From contig PUQB01000801.1 of assembly GCA_003024785.1 (NCBI GenBank), forward strand, positions 31,592 to 95,591: DNA of 64,000 nt, in the 5' to 3' direction. Of this stretch, positions 50,241 to 62,790 are shown one piece after another. Numbering within the stretch: position 1 is the stretch's first letter; each line of letters opens with the position of its first letter. Source of the stretch: Selaginella tamariscina. Taxonomy: Eukaryota > Streptophyta > Lycopodiopsida > Selaginellales > Selaginellaceae. The notes beneath the pieces were generated by a model. It was not told the DNA's origin, searched no databases, and was given only the letters and a program-made list of their open reading frames with translations. A program made the translations under genes and the position numbers.

Positions 50241-51379
50241 AGATTGGAGATGTGATCCGCTTCGAACCCGAGACAGTGGTGGAATTTAGTGGGATATTTC
50301 CAGGATTTGAGAGCGCAGGTAAGTGCTTTCCTTGCCCAGGAACCCTGCGCATAAGGGATTGAACTATTATTATGCAGGGTTCAGATTTTTTATAAGTACA
50401 AGGAACGTACGAGAGGTTTTTATATAGCAACTAAAAATGAAGGGCGTAAAGATTATGTTCTAGATCTTGTGCGGAGAGAACAGTGTCGTGAATAGGCAAC
50501 AAGAAGGATAATGTAATGAAAATATTCTATAGCTTTTGTGATCTCAACAGGTGCTTGAATCTTAAGAACGATGCCTGTTATATAAAAGGCAGGAGATAGA
50601 TGTCAGGCAACCACAAAGCCTCGGGGTTACCTTGAAGAAGGTACTTGTGAAGGGCGGTACTTATTGTTTAAACCACAAGAAGTGAGCTGCGCAATGAATT
50701 TTCTCCACTTTGCATGAAAATTAATGTACATATATGTCAATTTATTTATTATAATAAAATATATGATATAGAATATATAACTTGTAATAAGAATTATTAA
50801 TATATAATTAAATAGTTCGTGAACTATTTATTATTCCATAAATTAAGTCGTGTAGAATTTTAATATGTTACATGTCAAACATCTATACAGTTTATTTACC
50901 TCACATAAACCATTACTATTTACACAAAAATAAAATTGACTTATTTTAATATAGTATGATATAATTATATATATTGTGATAATATAATTATAATTAGATT
51001 CGATATATAGAATGGTTATATAAAATATCTAAATTATACTATATATATAATGATATTGTGATAATATAATTGTAGCATATATAAATTAAAAAGCTCACAA
51101 GACATATAAATTGTAAACATTTGTGAGGACTTTTGATAAATTAAGTCGAAAGTCCTCGTGTCATTATTATATATATATTATATATCAATTGGTCAGCAAA
51201 CCACGAGAGGCGTGTTCGTATGTCTCCTCTACACATTTCATGCCACTGCTTTTTGAGCAAGAAGCTCATCCGTGAGCCTTGTTAAATCTGTTACATTCTT
51301 CTTCTCTGTCGTACAGTCCATGTACGCCATGCTCTTCGGTAGACCGGAAAACTATGAATATAATAAAATATAAGTTAAA
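50241..51379. other. Unassigned 3' flank, then AT-rich DNA
   Basis: 50241-50440 is moderately GC and may be a leftover downstream exon (a frame reads LKIGDVIRFEPETVVEFSG). From 50700 on the sequence is AT-rich with no gene. Confidence 0.4.
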
Positions 51380-52794
51380 ACACTAATGTGCTCTTTGGAA
51401 TTGTCTTACGGGCTTAATGCTAGAAAGTTGGATACTCTAAAAAGAAAGTGCGTTTGTGCTTGTATCAAGGTGTTAAGCCTTGGGCATTGACTAAAGGGAA
51501 GTTACCTCTATGAACTGGGTGTGTTATTGACATACTTGATTAGGGAATGTTCTCCTTGGGATATAAACCTGTAAGACACTTGTAAAGTTGTGTATTTAAA
51601 ATTATTTAAACCTAACTTTAAAGAGTTTACTAAGCAGAACACTCATGTTCACTTATGACACGCACTCATGTCCACTTATGACACGCACTCATGTCCTTGT
51701 TAAGTACTATCCCTAGATCTAGGATATAACTTGGCCACTCAAACCCTAAAGAGGGTTGTACACCTAAATGAAGGTGAGTCCTTAAGGGTTGAGTCATGAG
51801 GCCTTAACTCTACCATGGAAATATGCAAAAGGCATGGGGTTAGGGCATAAGCATGTTTAAGTCTGTTGGGGTAAAATCTTAAAGTTTATTTGAATTATCT
51901 TTTAAAATTCAAAGAATAATCATTTTAAAGGACTGAGATTTTTCTTCTTTTTTTCCTTCTATACCTATTTAAACTTTTGAGTCAAACTCTTGGGGCTGTC
52001 TTAAAAGATTTGTTCATACAAATGTTAACGTTGAATAGTCACTTGACAACTACGTGTTAGTCCTTTGAATTAAAACTTTAACATTATGGATTTATTGTGA
52101 TAGGAGGTTTACAATATGAAGAAGTGGATGTGCTTGTTCCGACTAAAGCTGTGGATGAGAAGTTTAAAAATAAGACCTTTGGCATGCACTACATAACTAC
52201 ATGTGACACATCTGTTGTTGCTTAACAAAGAGAAATCAAACATGTAATATAATACAAGTTGGTAATTGCCCATTTCTATGAATTCCTCAATGTACATCAG
52301 ACAATTTTCATTCAACAACTTTTGTCAACATTGATCCACATCACATGTTCTCGATTGATTGTGAATTGCTAAAGTGATATATGATGAGAGAGTCATAATT
52401 AACACATACATGCCAAGCATGATTCCTTGTTGAGGAGGATGTTCCATTGCATTTGAATATACAATTATGTCCCCTCCTAGCTAGTTGTAATTTATCCAAA
52501 CTCCTATGCTAATGAATGAAGTGCTTGAGATAGGCAACCTTTTATATTACATTCCTATCCATAATGGTTAGCTCTTCTTTTATCTTTTGTATCTCCTTAT
52601 TATGTTTTGTAGTTGACCTCTCATGCTCCTCTAGTATCACAATCCTTTTTTCTAAATCATTCATGCTTGCTGAACCAACAACTTCCAAGATTACATTCAA
52701 CTAGTTAGTCATAATAGTGACTGTTAAAAGCTCATTATCTGAATTGACATGGTGAATCTTCTTTGATTTGTGCTTTCCCCTAGTATGCCTGTTG
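51380..52794. repeat. Dispersed repeat family, copy 4, left part
   Basis: 51380-52180 is the inverse complement counterpart of 47810-48610. 52320-52794 is a direct counterpart of 47185-47650. The two halves are thus inverted relative to copy 3. Its right part continues at 57363-57530 beyond the copia insertion. Confidence 0.7.
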
Positions 52795-52975
52795 TGTTAG
52801 GAATCAAGTATCGAGCACTACGAGATACAATAGGATGCGATACAATCCATGGGTGTCAGACCATTAGGATCGCAGGAGATTCACCCTGCAGGTGTATATA
52901 AGCAGTGGAACAAGAGATGTAATTGTATAGTCTTGAATAGAATACAAACGGTTCTCTACATCTCGTTTTCTATCT
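52795..52975 (+). repeat. Copia 5' LTR
   Basis: It begins TGTTAGGAATCAAGTATCGA and ends TTTTCTATCT. It contains a GTATATAAGCAG TATA region near 52895. It is very short for a plant copia LTR and lacks the usual CA end. Confidence 0.93.
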
Positions 52976-53036
52976 TGGTATCGGAGCTTACTTTGGCTCA
53001 TGCCGTTTCTTGTTCCATTCTTGTTTCTCTTCTCTA

Positions 53037-54138
53037 ATGGCGAGCATCAGCAAGCTTGGCTTGGTCGCACTGCAAGGGATCTCTGTCTGGAAGGAGCGGA
53101 CGGATATGTTCCATGGGTCAAGAAGATGACTCGGCTCCTAACCATGGAAGGAGTTTGGTCCGTGGTTTCTCCTAGAAGAGCTGCTTCAGACAGTGGAGCG
53201 AGCTCAGGATTAGCCTTCCTCGCAGATAACGATGCTAACGCTAGAGAAGATCGCGCCTTGATGATCCTTTGGTTCAAACTGGGAGATGCACTGCTCTTAC
53301 GGGTTGATGGCATGAGCGCCCGTGAGATCTGGGAATTCTTGCACTCACGCTTTGGAAAACCATCTGCTGCTCGACTCAAAGCACTGGAGGCTCGTGTTCA
53401 GTCCATGCGCTACACCGGTGACTTCCCTGCTCTTGTCAAGAATCTGCAAAACTGTTTTGCCGAGCTCCAGGACACTGCTCAGAGCTACAATGAGAGTCGC
53501 AAGATCCTTGCGCTCTGTGATTCTTTTGATCCAGAGTACGAGACCATCACCACCATGGTCTTCAACAGGCTCGCACTTTCACACAAGCTGAAGAAATGAT
53601 GGAGGCACATCTGATCAAGTTGGAGCTCAAGAACCGTCGCGACGCAACTCTCGCAGCTGTTGCCGAAGCCAACTTTGCGGCAAGTTCCTCAGCTGGCTCC
53701 AAGAACTCAAACCGTGCTGGAGCAAGTTCATTCAAGAACTCAGGCCGAGATGCTTCCAAGAATTCTTCAGGAAGACACCAACCAAAACGTCGCCAGCAGC
53801 ATTCCCGGTGCCATGCTTGTAGCCAGGAGGGCCACTTCAAGCGAGATTGCCCTCTCCTCAAGCACCTCAGCAAGTTCCTCATCTCGGATGGAATGACTGC
53901 AGATGCCCTGGAGGGGGATTCCCAGGGATCACAGTCGGATGGGGTAAATCCTGGTTCCACCTCTCATTCACCACTAACTCTTGATTCAGGATGTGAAGAA
54001 CACCTGATTCGAGACCGAGGAGTGTTCCAGGAGCTTGAACCGGGAGGAGGGAGAGTGGTGAGAGTAGGAGATGGCAACTTACTGCAAGTAGCCGGAAAGG
54101 GCAATGTATCTATTCAAGTTGGGAATGAAAGTCTTTGA
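53037..54138 (+). pseudogene. Copia Gag and protease, frameshifted
   Basis: Gag starts at ATG 53037 (MASISKLGLVAL), shifts register near 53090, and continues through DRALMILWFKLGDALLLRVD and IWEFLHSRFGKPSAARLKAL, typical of UBN2/copia Gag. A second shift near 53590 leads to the zinc knuckle CHACSQEGHFKRDC (about 53813-53854) and the aspartic protease motif LTLDSGCEEHLIRD (D-S-G at about 53983). The frame then stops at 54138. Confidence 0.85.
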
Positions 54139-57100
54139 AACTTCCAAGTGCCTGGCACGTCCCACGACTTGTAAAAAATCTTGTCTCCGTTGCTAAGCTG
54201 ACAGACAGCGGCTTTAACGTCCTCTTCTCCCGAAGGCAGTGTGATCTCCTCAAAGGAGCCAAGAGTGTCCTGCAGATCCCTAGGAGTGGGAATTTGTACG
54301 AGATTCCTGAGAAACACTGACTGCATGGCGGCCGGCACATCAACTGCAATTTGGCATGAGCGTTTGGGCCACGCTCACCTTCCTCTTCTACAAAAGGTAC
54401 AAAAGCTGCATCTACTAGACGGCTTCTCCTCGGAACCTCTCCAGAATCTTGACCTATGCCACGGATGTGTTCTTGGCAAACAGACTCGCTCTCAATATCC
54501 GGCTTCCACATCCTGCTCCTCTGATCTACTTCAGCTCGTTCACTCTGACATTTGTGGCCCCATGAGAGTCGAAAGTCACTCTGGCAAAAAGTACTTCATG
54601 ACGTTTGTGGATGACTTTAGCCGACACTGCCAGGTGTACTTCTTGCGCTCCAAGGACCAAGCCCTAATGCTTTTAGGGATTACCTGTGCACGGCTCAGAA
54701 TCAAACTGGAAGAAGGCTTAAAGTTCTACGCAGTGACTCTGGAGGAGAGTATACCTCGCTAGCTTTCAAGAGCTTCTGCTCGCAGGAGGGGATAATTCAC
54801 CAACGCACATGCCCGGGTACATCACAACAAAACGGCATAGCAGAACGCAAGCACCGGAGCATCATGAACACAGCCCGTTGCTTCTTGCACTCGTCAGGTC
54901 TTCCTCTGCACCTCTGGTCCACAGCTGTGAAAACGGCAGTCAGGTCCAGAATCTCCTCCCTCACTCTGCAAAACCTGACCGCATTCCAGAAGAAACATGG
55001 ACAGGCAGAAGGCAAAAGGTGACTAGATTGCGACGCTTTGGGTGTCTCGCCTTCATACGACAAAGTCCTGACGTAGGAGGAAAATTAGCGCCTCGCAGTA
55101 AGCCAACGTTCTTGGTTGGCTATGAAGACCATATCAAGGGATACTGTCTTTATGATCCATCTAATGGCAGAATACAGGTTAGTAATGATGTAGTCTTCGA
55201 TGAACGGATAGTCTATCGTGATTGTCGCACCAGCTCGCCAATACCACCAACTGATGCTTCAGTGCATGGGAGCCGAATGCTTGGCTATGGGAGGATGACC
55301 CTGCTGAGGAAGACAGGTCGGTTGCCGAGGAGGAAAGGAATGTCATTGAAAATGAAGGTTTACCTGACACTTCGCCCACTGCACCTGCCAATTCAACAAC
55401 CGAGACTGAGTTTGCCGTAGACGACCAAGTTCAGGTTAATATCCCTGACTTGCAGGCCGAGCAGCTAACTGAATGCACAACCTGCAACACGACGAGCTCC
55501 AGAGGCTGATCGCTGGCGCGGGGACTTCCCTTTGATCTTCAACCTCTTGGACGTAACCATGCAGGTAAACCAACTCGGATTCCCAAACCCAAGGCATTAT
55601 TGGTCACTCAACCAAAGGCGTCAACTCCGAACAACTTTCACGAGGCACAGAGCTCACCTGAAGCTGCGAGTGGATGAAGGCCATGCAGGACGAACTTGAC
55701 TCTCATCGAGCCAACCAAACCTTCACACTTGTTCCGGAAGAACCACACCAACAGGTCATCGGAGGACGCTGGGTCTTCAAGAAGTACTGAACGCGACAAC
55801 AGTCAAGCGATTCAAGGCTCGCTTCGTTGCCAAAGGATTCTCCCAGGTGCCGGGACTGCACTTTGACGAGACCTTCTCACCCACTGTCAAATCCGCAAGC
55901 ATTCGAGTGCTCATGGCTTTCGCTGCACAGTTCGGGCTTGCTGCACATCATCTCGACGTGAAGACAGCCTTCTTGAATGCACCTCTCAAGGAGAAGCTCT
56001 TCATGACACAACCCGAAGGCTTCGAGCAGAAGGAGCTAACGGGGAGAAGCTTATATGTCAGCTCCAACGAGCAGTATACGGTCTCAAGCAGGCGTCGAGA
56101 GAGTGGTATAGGTGTATCGACAGCTTTCTACATGAGCATGGCTTTACCAAACTCGACTCTGATGGAAACCTCTATCAAAAGGAGACCTCCGAGGGCTTCC
56201 TGGTCATTGCTGTATACGTCGACGACTGTTTGCTCGTTAGCAGCAGCCAGGCCCTTCTCCAACGCTTCAAGGAGCTTATGAGTCAACGGTATCAGCTCTC
56301 GACCTTGGACCAGTGGAGAAGATCGTTGGCATTCAAGTAGAACGAAATGAAACTGCTGGAACAGTGAAGCTCAGCCAACCTCAATACGTCAATGAACTGC
56401 TAGAGCATTTCAACATGCTCAACTGTCGGCCTGCTCCAACTCCGATGGTCACAGGCCGGAAGCTGGTACGTGAAGGCACGCATGTGTTTGAGAATCCAAG
56501 TTTGTATCGGTCCTTGGTAGGCGGGCTTCTCCACTTAGCGAACACCACCCGACCTGACATCTCGTTTGCTGTGGGAGTTCTCAGCCGCTTCAACTCAGGG
56601 CCTCTCCAAGATCATTGGCACGCTGCCAAAAGAGTCCTCAGGTATTTACAAGGAACTCGTCACTTCGGTTTGCTGTACTCCAAGAACACCAGAAGTTCCA
56701 TGGTGCTTCAAGCTTTTACTGATGCCGACTGGGCTGGCGATCCAGACTCACGCGTTTCCACCACTGGCGTGTGTTGCTTGCTAAGCGGAGCACCTGTCTC
56801 GTGGCTGAGCCAGAAACAGACTTCTGTGGCACTTTCAAGTGCTGAAGCTGAGTATGTAGCCGCATCAACAGCTGCCAAAGAAATCATCTGGCTGAGACGT
56901 ATGCTCACAGAACTTCGTCATCAGCAACACGATCCCACCATTCTGCGCTGTGACAACAAAAGCACAATTGCGATGACGAGAAATCCAGTTCTTCACGCGC
57001 GGAGCAAACATATAGAGATCCGCCATCACTTCATACGGGAGAAGGTGGCGGATGGGGAGATAGTGCTCGAATACATTCCCTCCTCAGACAGTTGGCTGAT

Positions 57101-57165
57101 ATCTTCACCAAACCACTGTCGGAGAATGTTTTCTTCAAGCTGAGATCCTCGTTAGGAATTTCAGC
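54139..57165 (+). pseudogene. Copia integrase, reverse transcriptase and RNase H, frameshifted
   Basis: Integrase: WHERLGHAHLPLLQK, CHGCVLGKQTR, then LVHSDICGPMRVESHSGKKY with FVDDFSRHCQVYFL (about 54340-54660). Reverse transcriptase: HHLDVKTAFLNAPLKEKLFM near 55950, and the active site VYVDDCLLV near 56214. RNase H: FTDADWAGDPDSRVSTTG near 56720, ALSSAEAEY near 56830, and an end at ADIFTKPL near 57097. At least six register changes and one or two stops make it non-functional as read, though every domain is present. Confidence 0.88.
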
Positions 57166-57177
57166 TTGAGGAGGGAG

Positions 57178-57357
57178 TGTTAGGAATCAAGTATCGAGCA
57201 CTACGAGATACAATAGGATGCGATACGATCCCTGGGTGTCAGACCGTTGGGATCGCAAGAGATTCACCCTGCAGGTGTATATAAGCAGTGGAACAAGAGA
57301 TGTAATTGTATAGTCTTGAAAGAATACAAACGGTTCTCTACATCTCATTTTCTATCT
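57178..57357 (+). repeat. Copia 3' LTR
   Basis: It is nearly identical to the 5' LTR: six visible base differences (mostly A/G) and one single-base deletion in GAATAGAAT. It is followed directly by the TGTTG duplication and the resumed host repeat. Confidence 0.93.
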
Positions 57358-57362
57358 TGTTG

Positions 57363-58619
57363 TGGGCGCTGCTATAATCAATCTTGTATCCTAAGAAGTA
57401 ATCAATATACACTTACTTGCCGGATACTAACAACTCAATTGTGAACTTTATTTTCTCGAGTTTGCATCAAAGCTCAATAATAACCTCTGTTCTTGTAAAA
57501 ATTAAGATTCCAATTGTTATGTGTGTAGAATGAGTGGTGTACCTTAATTGGATATATTGAAGTAAATATATTACTCATGTTTGAGGAGTTTAGCTGAATT
57601 ATGAAATGAACTAGATATTTATTCATAATTCCTTTTGGTTCCTAAACAATTTTTTGAAATATTAAAGTAGCATTATATTTTATTTTAACATTAAAGTTTG
57701 ATTTATATTAATCCAGTCTATATTCAGTGCAATTCTCACATTTTGCTGAATTGACATGGTTATACAATTATGTCCATTAATATAAAATTTGTTAGAATTT
57801 GAAGATTAGTCGATGATTATAATCTTAAATGTATTAATAATCTAAAATGTAATTGTTTATGGAGTGGGGATTAGTTGATGGTGCTTATCAAACACTAATT
57901 ATTTGAATTAGTGAAAATGGTTATATGATCAGTTTGAGAACTAAAAATACACATAATGTATGCGTATAGTATTATAAGTTTTGGCAAACTCTTATCGTTA
58001 AGTTTTAAAATTCAGTATTTTAAACTTAATGAGATAAGAAGTTATAAATTATTAAATGAACTTAGTTGTTATGCTCTTTTTTAGGGAATGACTTATAAGA
58101 ATACATGTGATATTTAGAGATTATTGTTAAGGATAAATTGAGTTTCATCAATTTATTAAAAAGATATGTTAGCTTATATCTACTCCCTATATTAGTTGGT
58201 GCAGATAAATAAAGAGTACAAAGCTAGTTATTAAACTCCCTAATCCTTAAAATGAGGTTGGTTTTAACCTTAAACTAATTAACTGTGCATATAAATTTCA
58301 TAAATGAAATATGTAATTTACAGTTTTACAATTTTTTTTTTTTTTTATAAAGGTATAATCTTTTAACAATTGTAAAAATATATAATTTCTTGTATGTGAC
58401 TGTAAATTACTCATCAACTTTATCACCAAACATGTGTGGGGTTTTTGTGTTAACCTTAAACTAATTGAGTGTGCATATAATTTGAAAGGTATTTATTTTT
58501 ACCACAAATGAAATATATAATTTACGCTTTTAAAATTGTTACTTTACAATAACTTATGTTGAACATGAACCAAGTCTTTAACCCTAGTTAACCCTAGTAA
58601 AAAAAGAAGATTTCCACGC
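57363..58619. other. Right part of repeat copy 4, then AT-rich DNA
   Basis: 57363-57530 continues the host repeat (TGGGCGCTGCTATAATCAAT and onward). 57530-58619 is AT-rich with a poly-T run at 58332-58346. No gene is seen. Confidence 0.55.
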
Positions 58620-58779
58620 GAGGTTGACCACGTGGCAAAGTTCCAAGAATACCGTCCAAGTTAGGGCTGCACCGTCAGATATGCGGTGGTATCCTGTGCC
58701 GTCTGATCTAGGGACTGCATCCTAGCCGTTATCATGTAGGGTTTAATCATAACAACTGTACGCAAGGGTTTTCGGTCGA

Positions 58780-60380
58780 ATGGAGAACCAGCTTGCAACG
58801 CTGCAGGCTGAAATTGAGAATGTGGAGAAGCAGATTAAAGACGCCGAGACATCTTTTCTACATGCCCTTAACGATGGCAACCAAAATCTCATGCAGTATT
58901 GGGCAAGAAGGAGGAGCAGTTGCGCAAGGAGAAGGAGCAGTTGCGCAAGGAGGAGCTTCTTTTGCTTCAAGGTAAGCATTGCCATGCATTGTGATTTGTT
59001 GCTTCGGTTGCTTGGTAAGCAAAGCCAAAGCCCTCCGTTCTTGTTTTCCATTTCCTTCGAGAATCCTCAAATCCCCTTGCTATCTGCACATCCCTTCATT
59101 TCTTTGTATCTGCACTCCCTTCATGTGCCATTGAGGTTGATAGAGATTGATTGTGATCTTCAGCTTCAGTATTCGGACAGCGGTTTGCAGGTAATAAACG
59201 TGCGAGAAATGACGAAGCTGACAAATGTCGCGCTTATAGCGAATCTCTTGAAGTAAGCCATTGTCACCGCTACAAATCCTTGTCTCACATGTCCATTGTG
59301 TAGGTTCTTTACGGATTCATTGGGAAATCGAAGCGGAACGTGTTGGGGCTTCCGTGGGAGACAGTCTTCAGGAGGCTCATTTGGGAGATCCACAAATGCT
59401 AAGCACAGTGCAGTTGCCCGTGCTGAACGAATTCAAGGCTGGGCGGTTTATGGGTCGGGAGGAGTTTCCAAAGGTGCTGAAATTCGTAGAAGAAGCAAGT
59501 GTCGGCCATTCAGTTTACACGGGCTTGCCTGGGGCTGGCAAATCTTTCATTTTTGGTGCTGTTGCGGCATATTTGCACCGGAAGTTCAAGACGGAGGCAG
59601 CAGCAGAGCGTGGTCGTCTAATATATCCAGGGGAGTTCCTTCTTAGCAACCCATCTGCAAACTACCTTGAAGGCCCTGATGGTCGCTTTCCACGATGATC
59701 CGGAAGCTATGTCCGAGCTGAAGCCCTGCGAGACGAAAGGGACGTCATCGCGTGGGTTTACCTCAGGGGAAGGAAGAGAGGCTGTACGTGCTTGTCGACG
59801 ATTGGAACTGCTTTCACATTGGTGTCACTGAGAAGGCAAGGGCGGCGAGTTGGGAGTTCCTCACTGATTTAACTAGGGGCCTCGTTTTCGTGACTTGTGC
59901 TCCCATTTGCAGCGACGTCTATAAGCTGATTGCTACCGACAAGCCTGTCCCCACTACATGGCTCGCCCGCTTTCAGTGTAAGCAATGCGGTCTCCTTGAT
60001 TCGATATACTCTATCTTTTGTGCAGGAAAAAAGAGCTTGACGAATACTTGAAGCTCATTGGAAAGCCAGCAAGTTGGAGTAAGGATGAGGAGTTTCTCCA
60101 GAAGACTGGTAGAGTTCCACGGCTGGTATCTCAGTATGGCACTCCTGCCTTCGATCATACCGCAGATACTATGAAAGACTTCATTGTGGACAGCACCAAG
60201 GAAGAGCAGAGGCAGGGCCGGTTGGAAGAGTTCATCGAGATCGTTTCTGGGGCAACATGCCACCGTTCACTTCCACGGGCACTACTGAGTAAGTGCTTCT
60301 ACAAAAACGAGGAAGGGAGAGGTGCGTGTATGACAGAGGATTTGCGAAGGTACACGCAGGTGCAGATAGCCAGGAATTAA
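58780..60380 (+). pseudogene. Crinkler-like P-loop NTPase gene, copy 2, frameshifted
   Basis: Exon 1 starts at ATG 58780 (MENQLATLQAEIENVEKQIK) and after one shift ends in the coiled coil KKEEQLRKEKEQLRKEELLL before a GTAAGC donor at 58973. Later exons carry LGLPWETVFRRLIWE, then VLNEFKAGRFMGREEFPKVL, a Walker A loop TGLPGAGKSFIFG (about 59519-59557), and a Walker B strand LYVLVDDWN (about 59782-59808). After an intron ending at 60027 the C-terminus reads KELDEYLKLIGKPASWSKDE and RLEEFIEIVSGATC. The K/E/Q/L-rich linker followed by a G-x-P-G-x-G-K-S NTPase resembles Crinkler (CRN)-type proteins, which are scattered in oomycetes, fungi and some non-seed plants. Shifts occur near 58895, 59395 and 59680. 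Function in plants is unknown. Confidence 0.6.
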
Positions 60381-61062
60381 AGCACTTCAGGCTGAAACAA
60401 TGAGGCTAGAAAGGCATTGGTGATGGAGATCTTTAAAAATTCATGTCATTTTTTATTATAATATTACGTATGGTTAAGGAATTATTAAATATTTATATAT
60501 AATCAGCTATATTATAAATATAATAAATTAATTAATATTGAAATTAGTAAAAATGTACATGTCATTTTAAATATTTTAAAACATCTATAATTTACCTCAC
60601 ATAAACCATTAAATGTTATATTAAATTATTATTAATATATTTTAATTTTATATAATTATTATTTTTTAAAGAAAATTTATTCATATATAACTATTTTAAA
60701 CACATGTTTTTATATCAAACTTGACGATAGACACCCGTTAAATGCTATGAATTTAAATAGTGAAGTTTTTACTCTATTATTTAAATAAACACACATACCA
60801 GCATTATCAATATTCATATCTATTTAATTTTTATATAAATTTAGTTTAGAGTTTCTTAAATAGCTTAAAGTTAAAATAAATTATAAATTAAATATAAATA
60901 TACAATTACACATGAAAATTATTAATTTACCTTTCAATGCTAATATTCCCGTATTATACTTACAGGAATAATTAATTATTATATTAATAAATATTTACTG
61001 CATTTTTCTTGTTTAATTTGTTTAACTATCCTGTAAATGATATTAAAGTTACAGATACATAG
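60381..61062. other. AT-rich intergenic DNA, no gene seen
   Basis: A spacer between the Crinkler-like gene and the convergent LysM kinase gene. A/T-rich, with no element recognised. Confidence 0.5.
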
Positions 61063-62034
61063 TTATACACAGATCACCCCAGTGAATAAACTGTGGATAT
61101 TCGTATCAGAATATCCACTGCTAAAATCCAATCTTGTGTTGAGCTGCATAGAGTCATAAGTGCCACCACCACTGCTCTCATAGGCCTGTTTTCAGGGACT
61201 TCTTGTGTGCATGCTTCGCCAGTTTGGTAAGCTTTAAAATAAATTAATTAAAATTTAAAAAAATAAATAAATATCAGTATATACAATATAACTATATTAT
61301 ATTGATCACAGTAAATATATACATTATATTATTCATATATCTATATTATATGTAACCCGACTCTTTAGTTTTATCAAATTATCAACTAACCCTCTAGTTT
61401 AATTAACAAACTGAATCAAGTCAGCTTAATAACAATACACACATACGCCACACACACATGCAATGTTAATATTTAAGCATTAAACAATATATATCATTTG
61501 TTATATTATTTAGCTTTAAACAATATATTGCATGTATTATTAAGCTGATTAATGACTCAATATCGGTTTGATAATTTTTCAAAACTAGAGGGTCAGTTTA
61601 ATAATTTAATAAAACTAATAATTTTCCCTATATTTAATGTATGCAATTACCTTCCAAACTGATTCAAATGGGTAATTAGTACCCAAGGCTGGATCCACAA
61701 GCTCCTTAAGCTTCTCAGTTGGGTTTGGACCCCTCAAAGCAGCATCAAAACTGCACTAATAATGTTAATCTCCTGTTTATCTTACTATAAGTAGATTAGA
61801 TATTAATTAAATAGTTTAATAAGTTTATAATGAATATTTAATTAAATAGTTTTACCAATGTAACCAGGCCCTTAGCCAAAAACTTCTGGCCAGGATCAGC
61901 AGTAGAATCTTCCCCAGCTATTGTCCGTACAATTGCATCCTTGGCCGAAATGATCTCGTACAAGACGACTCCAAATGAATAAACATCTATCTTTGGTGAA
62001 ACATCACCAAATCTCGCGTATCTGACAAATACAA

Positions 62035-62125
<91 letters not shown>

Positions 62126-62738
62126 CACTTACTCTGGAGGCATATAACCAAATGTACCCACTAATCTTGTTGGCTGAGTTAATGAAGCACTTCCACCAGC
62201 AGTTGATTCAGTGAGTTTAGTTAACCAAAGTCAGCAACCTGTTTATATATTTAATATATTAGAAATGCTAAAACACGGCTTAAACCCTTATAGTTTGTGC
62301 GTGTGTTCGCATCCTTATACTACCACAATATCGTATATATGCTAAACGCAGCTGTAAATACACACGCACACGCACACACACAACTTGCCTTTGCATGGAA
62401 GTTCTTGTCGATGAGAATATTGGGAGATTTAACATCGCGGTGAATATACGTAGGCTTTGTATGTTCGTGAATGTACTCAAGTCCACGAGCAGCATCAAGT
62501 GCTATCTGTATTCTCTGGTTCCAACTAAGCTTTGTTCCTAAACAACAGTATCTAATATTAATGAATATTTTGTTTTAATATTAACATTTATTCAACATAA
62601 AAAATTTAGTCGATTAGATATGTTTAACACACTGAGCCACGAAGTGGTGAGACAGGGTCCCGTTGTCCACATATTCATACACCAAGAATAAAGAGTCTAC
62701 AGTGCAGTAGCCGATAAGTTGGACCTATAAAACACACA

Positions 62739-62790
<52 letters not shown>

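Larger units (their letters stand above)
52795..57357 (+). mobile_element. Complete Ty1/copia retrotransposon (4.56 kb) with 5-bp target duplication
   Basis: Two LTRs of 181 and 180 bp bracket a gag-pol region in the order Gag zinc knuckle, protease, integrase, reverse transcriptase, RNase H. The target duplication TGTTG is at 52790-52794 and 57358-57362. A primer-binding site TGGTATCGGAGC begins immediately after the 5' LTR (52976), close to the usual initiator-tRNA match TGGTATCAGAGC. A purine tract GAGGAGGGAG precedes the 3' LTR. The LTRs differ by about six substitutions and one indel, so the insertion is fairly young. It sits inside dispersed repeat copy 4. Confidence 0.96.
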
